The notes under the pieces: generated by a model | Databases searched by the model: none | What the model was told of the DNA's origin: nothing | The model's input: the letters and a program-made list of their open reading frames with translations, nothing else | Program-made: the position numbers and the translations under genes | Assembly (NCBI RefSeq): GCF_021044625.1 | Contig: NZ_CP087999.1 | Coordinates: 3,617,001-3,681,000, forward strand | DNA length: 64,000 nt | Direction: 5' to 3' | Origin: Geomonas sp. RF6 | GTDB lineage: Bacteria; Desulfobacterota; Desulfuromonadia; Geobacterales; Geobacteraceae | Shown here: positions 63,896 to 64,000 of the stretch, piece by piece | How positions within the stretch are numbered: position 1 is the first letter of the stretch | Layout of the letters: every line of letters starts with the position of its first letter

Positions 63896-64000
63896 GGGGT
63901 GACCCTCCGTTTCTTGTCAATGCAGGCGGCAGTTCCCCCGCAGCGCCCGGACACTCCGTTCTCCGCACGACACAAAAAAAGCCGGGTGCACGCGAATATC

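Overview
This is a GC-rich, gene-dense stretch of bacterial chromosome. It carries c-type cytochromes, a MauG-type diheme peroxidase, a ferredoxin-bearing split glutamate synthase, four large sensor kinases, and many short inverted repeats in the gaps. That combination points to a Geobacter-like member of the Desulfuromonadia (Geobacter/Geomonas relatives). This is inferred from gene content; no rRNA or tRNA gene was seen.

Layout. 0.4-2.6 kb: FAD oxidoreductase with a Rieske tail, then an orphan Ser/Thr-rich protein. 3.0-7.8 kb: a tight four-gene operon of an OprO/P-type porin, a PhnD-family binding protein, a membrane histidine kinase and a lone receiver, which looks like a solute-sensing module without a transporter. 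8.0-13.8 kb: lipoprotein cytochrome c, then a three-gene glutamate synthase (amidotransferase, FMN synthase with ferredoxin, GXGXG plus NAD(P)H-dehydrogenase plus ferredoxin) behind a good sigma-54 promoter. 14-21.4 kb: housekeeping and accessory singles (ACT-domain proteins, dipeptide epimerase, RelE/XRE toxin-antitoxin pair, lipase-like hydrolase, ChaN-like protein, UPF0210/UPF0237 pair). 22-34.7 kb: dCache kinase, ZIP transporter, methyltransferase, hybrid kinase, FMN reductase, MntP, FemAB-like protein, a small exported Cys protein, and a FecR / OmpA lipoprotein / CHASE2-kinase operon. 35-42 kb: decayed epimerase pseudogene next to an intact aminotransferase, membrane-fused spermidine-synthase-like protein, ADP-ribosylglycohydrolase, and MauG-like peroxidase with a Gly/Met-rich loop.

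42.3-60.4 kb is one Wzx/Wzy-type exopolysaccharide locus, mostly a single overlapping transcription unit. It runs: LuxR-type regulator with a degenerate receiver, chain-length/co-polymerase protein, CpsD-like ATPase lacking the P-loop lysine, CapD-type dehydratase, WecA-like phosphoglycosyltransferase, PLP aminotransferase, two GT4 glycosyltransferases, O-antigen-ligase-like polymerase, flippase, GT2 glycosyltransferase, LegB-like dehydratase, sugar nucleotidyltransferase, deoxysugar reductase-like SDR and a GNAT-like protein. Facing it at 60.9-63.9 kb are two exported proteins, a right-handed beta-helix protein and an FN3/InlB-like repeat protein.

The gaps hold at least five dispersed repeat families. 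They include two copies of a 330-355 bp MITE-like element with about 95-bp imperfect terminal inverted repeats, REP-like hairpins containing 'cctgacccc', and purine/pyrimidine-rich inverted repeats. Several sit directly against genes and in two places seem to supply gene ends or ribosome-binding sites.
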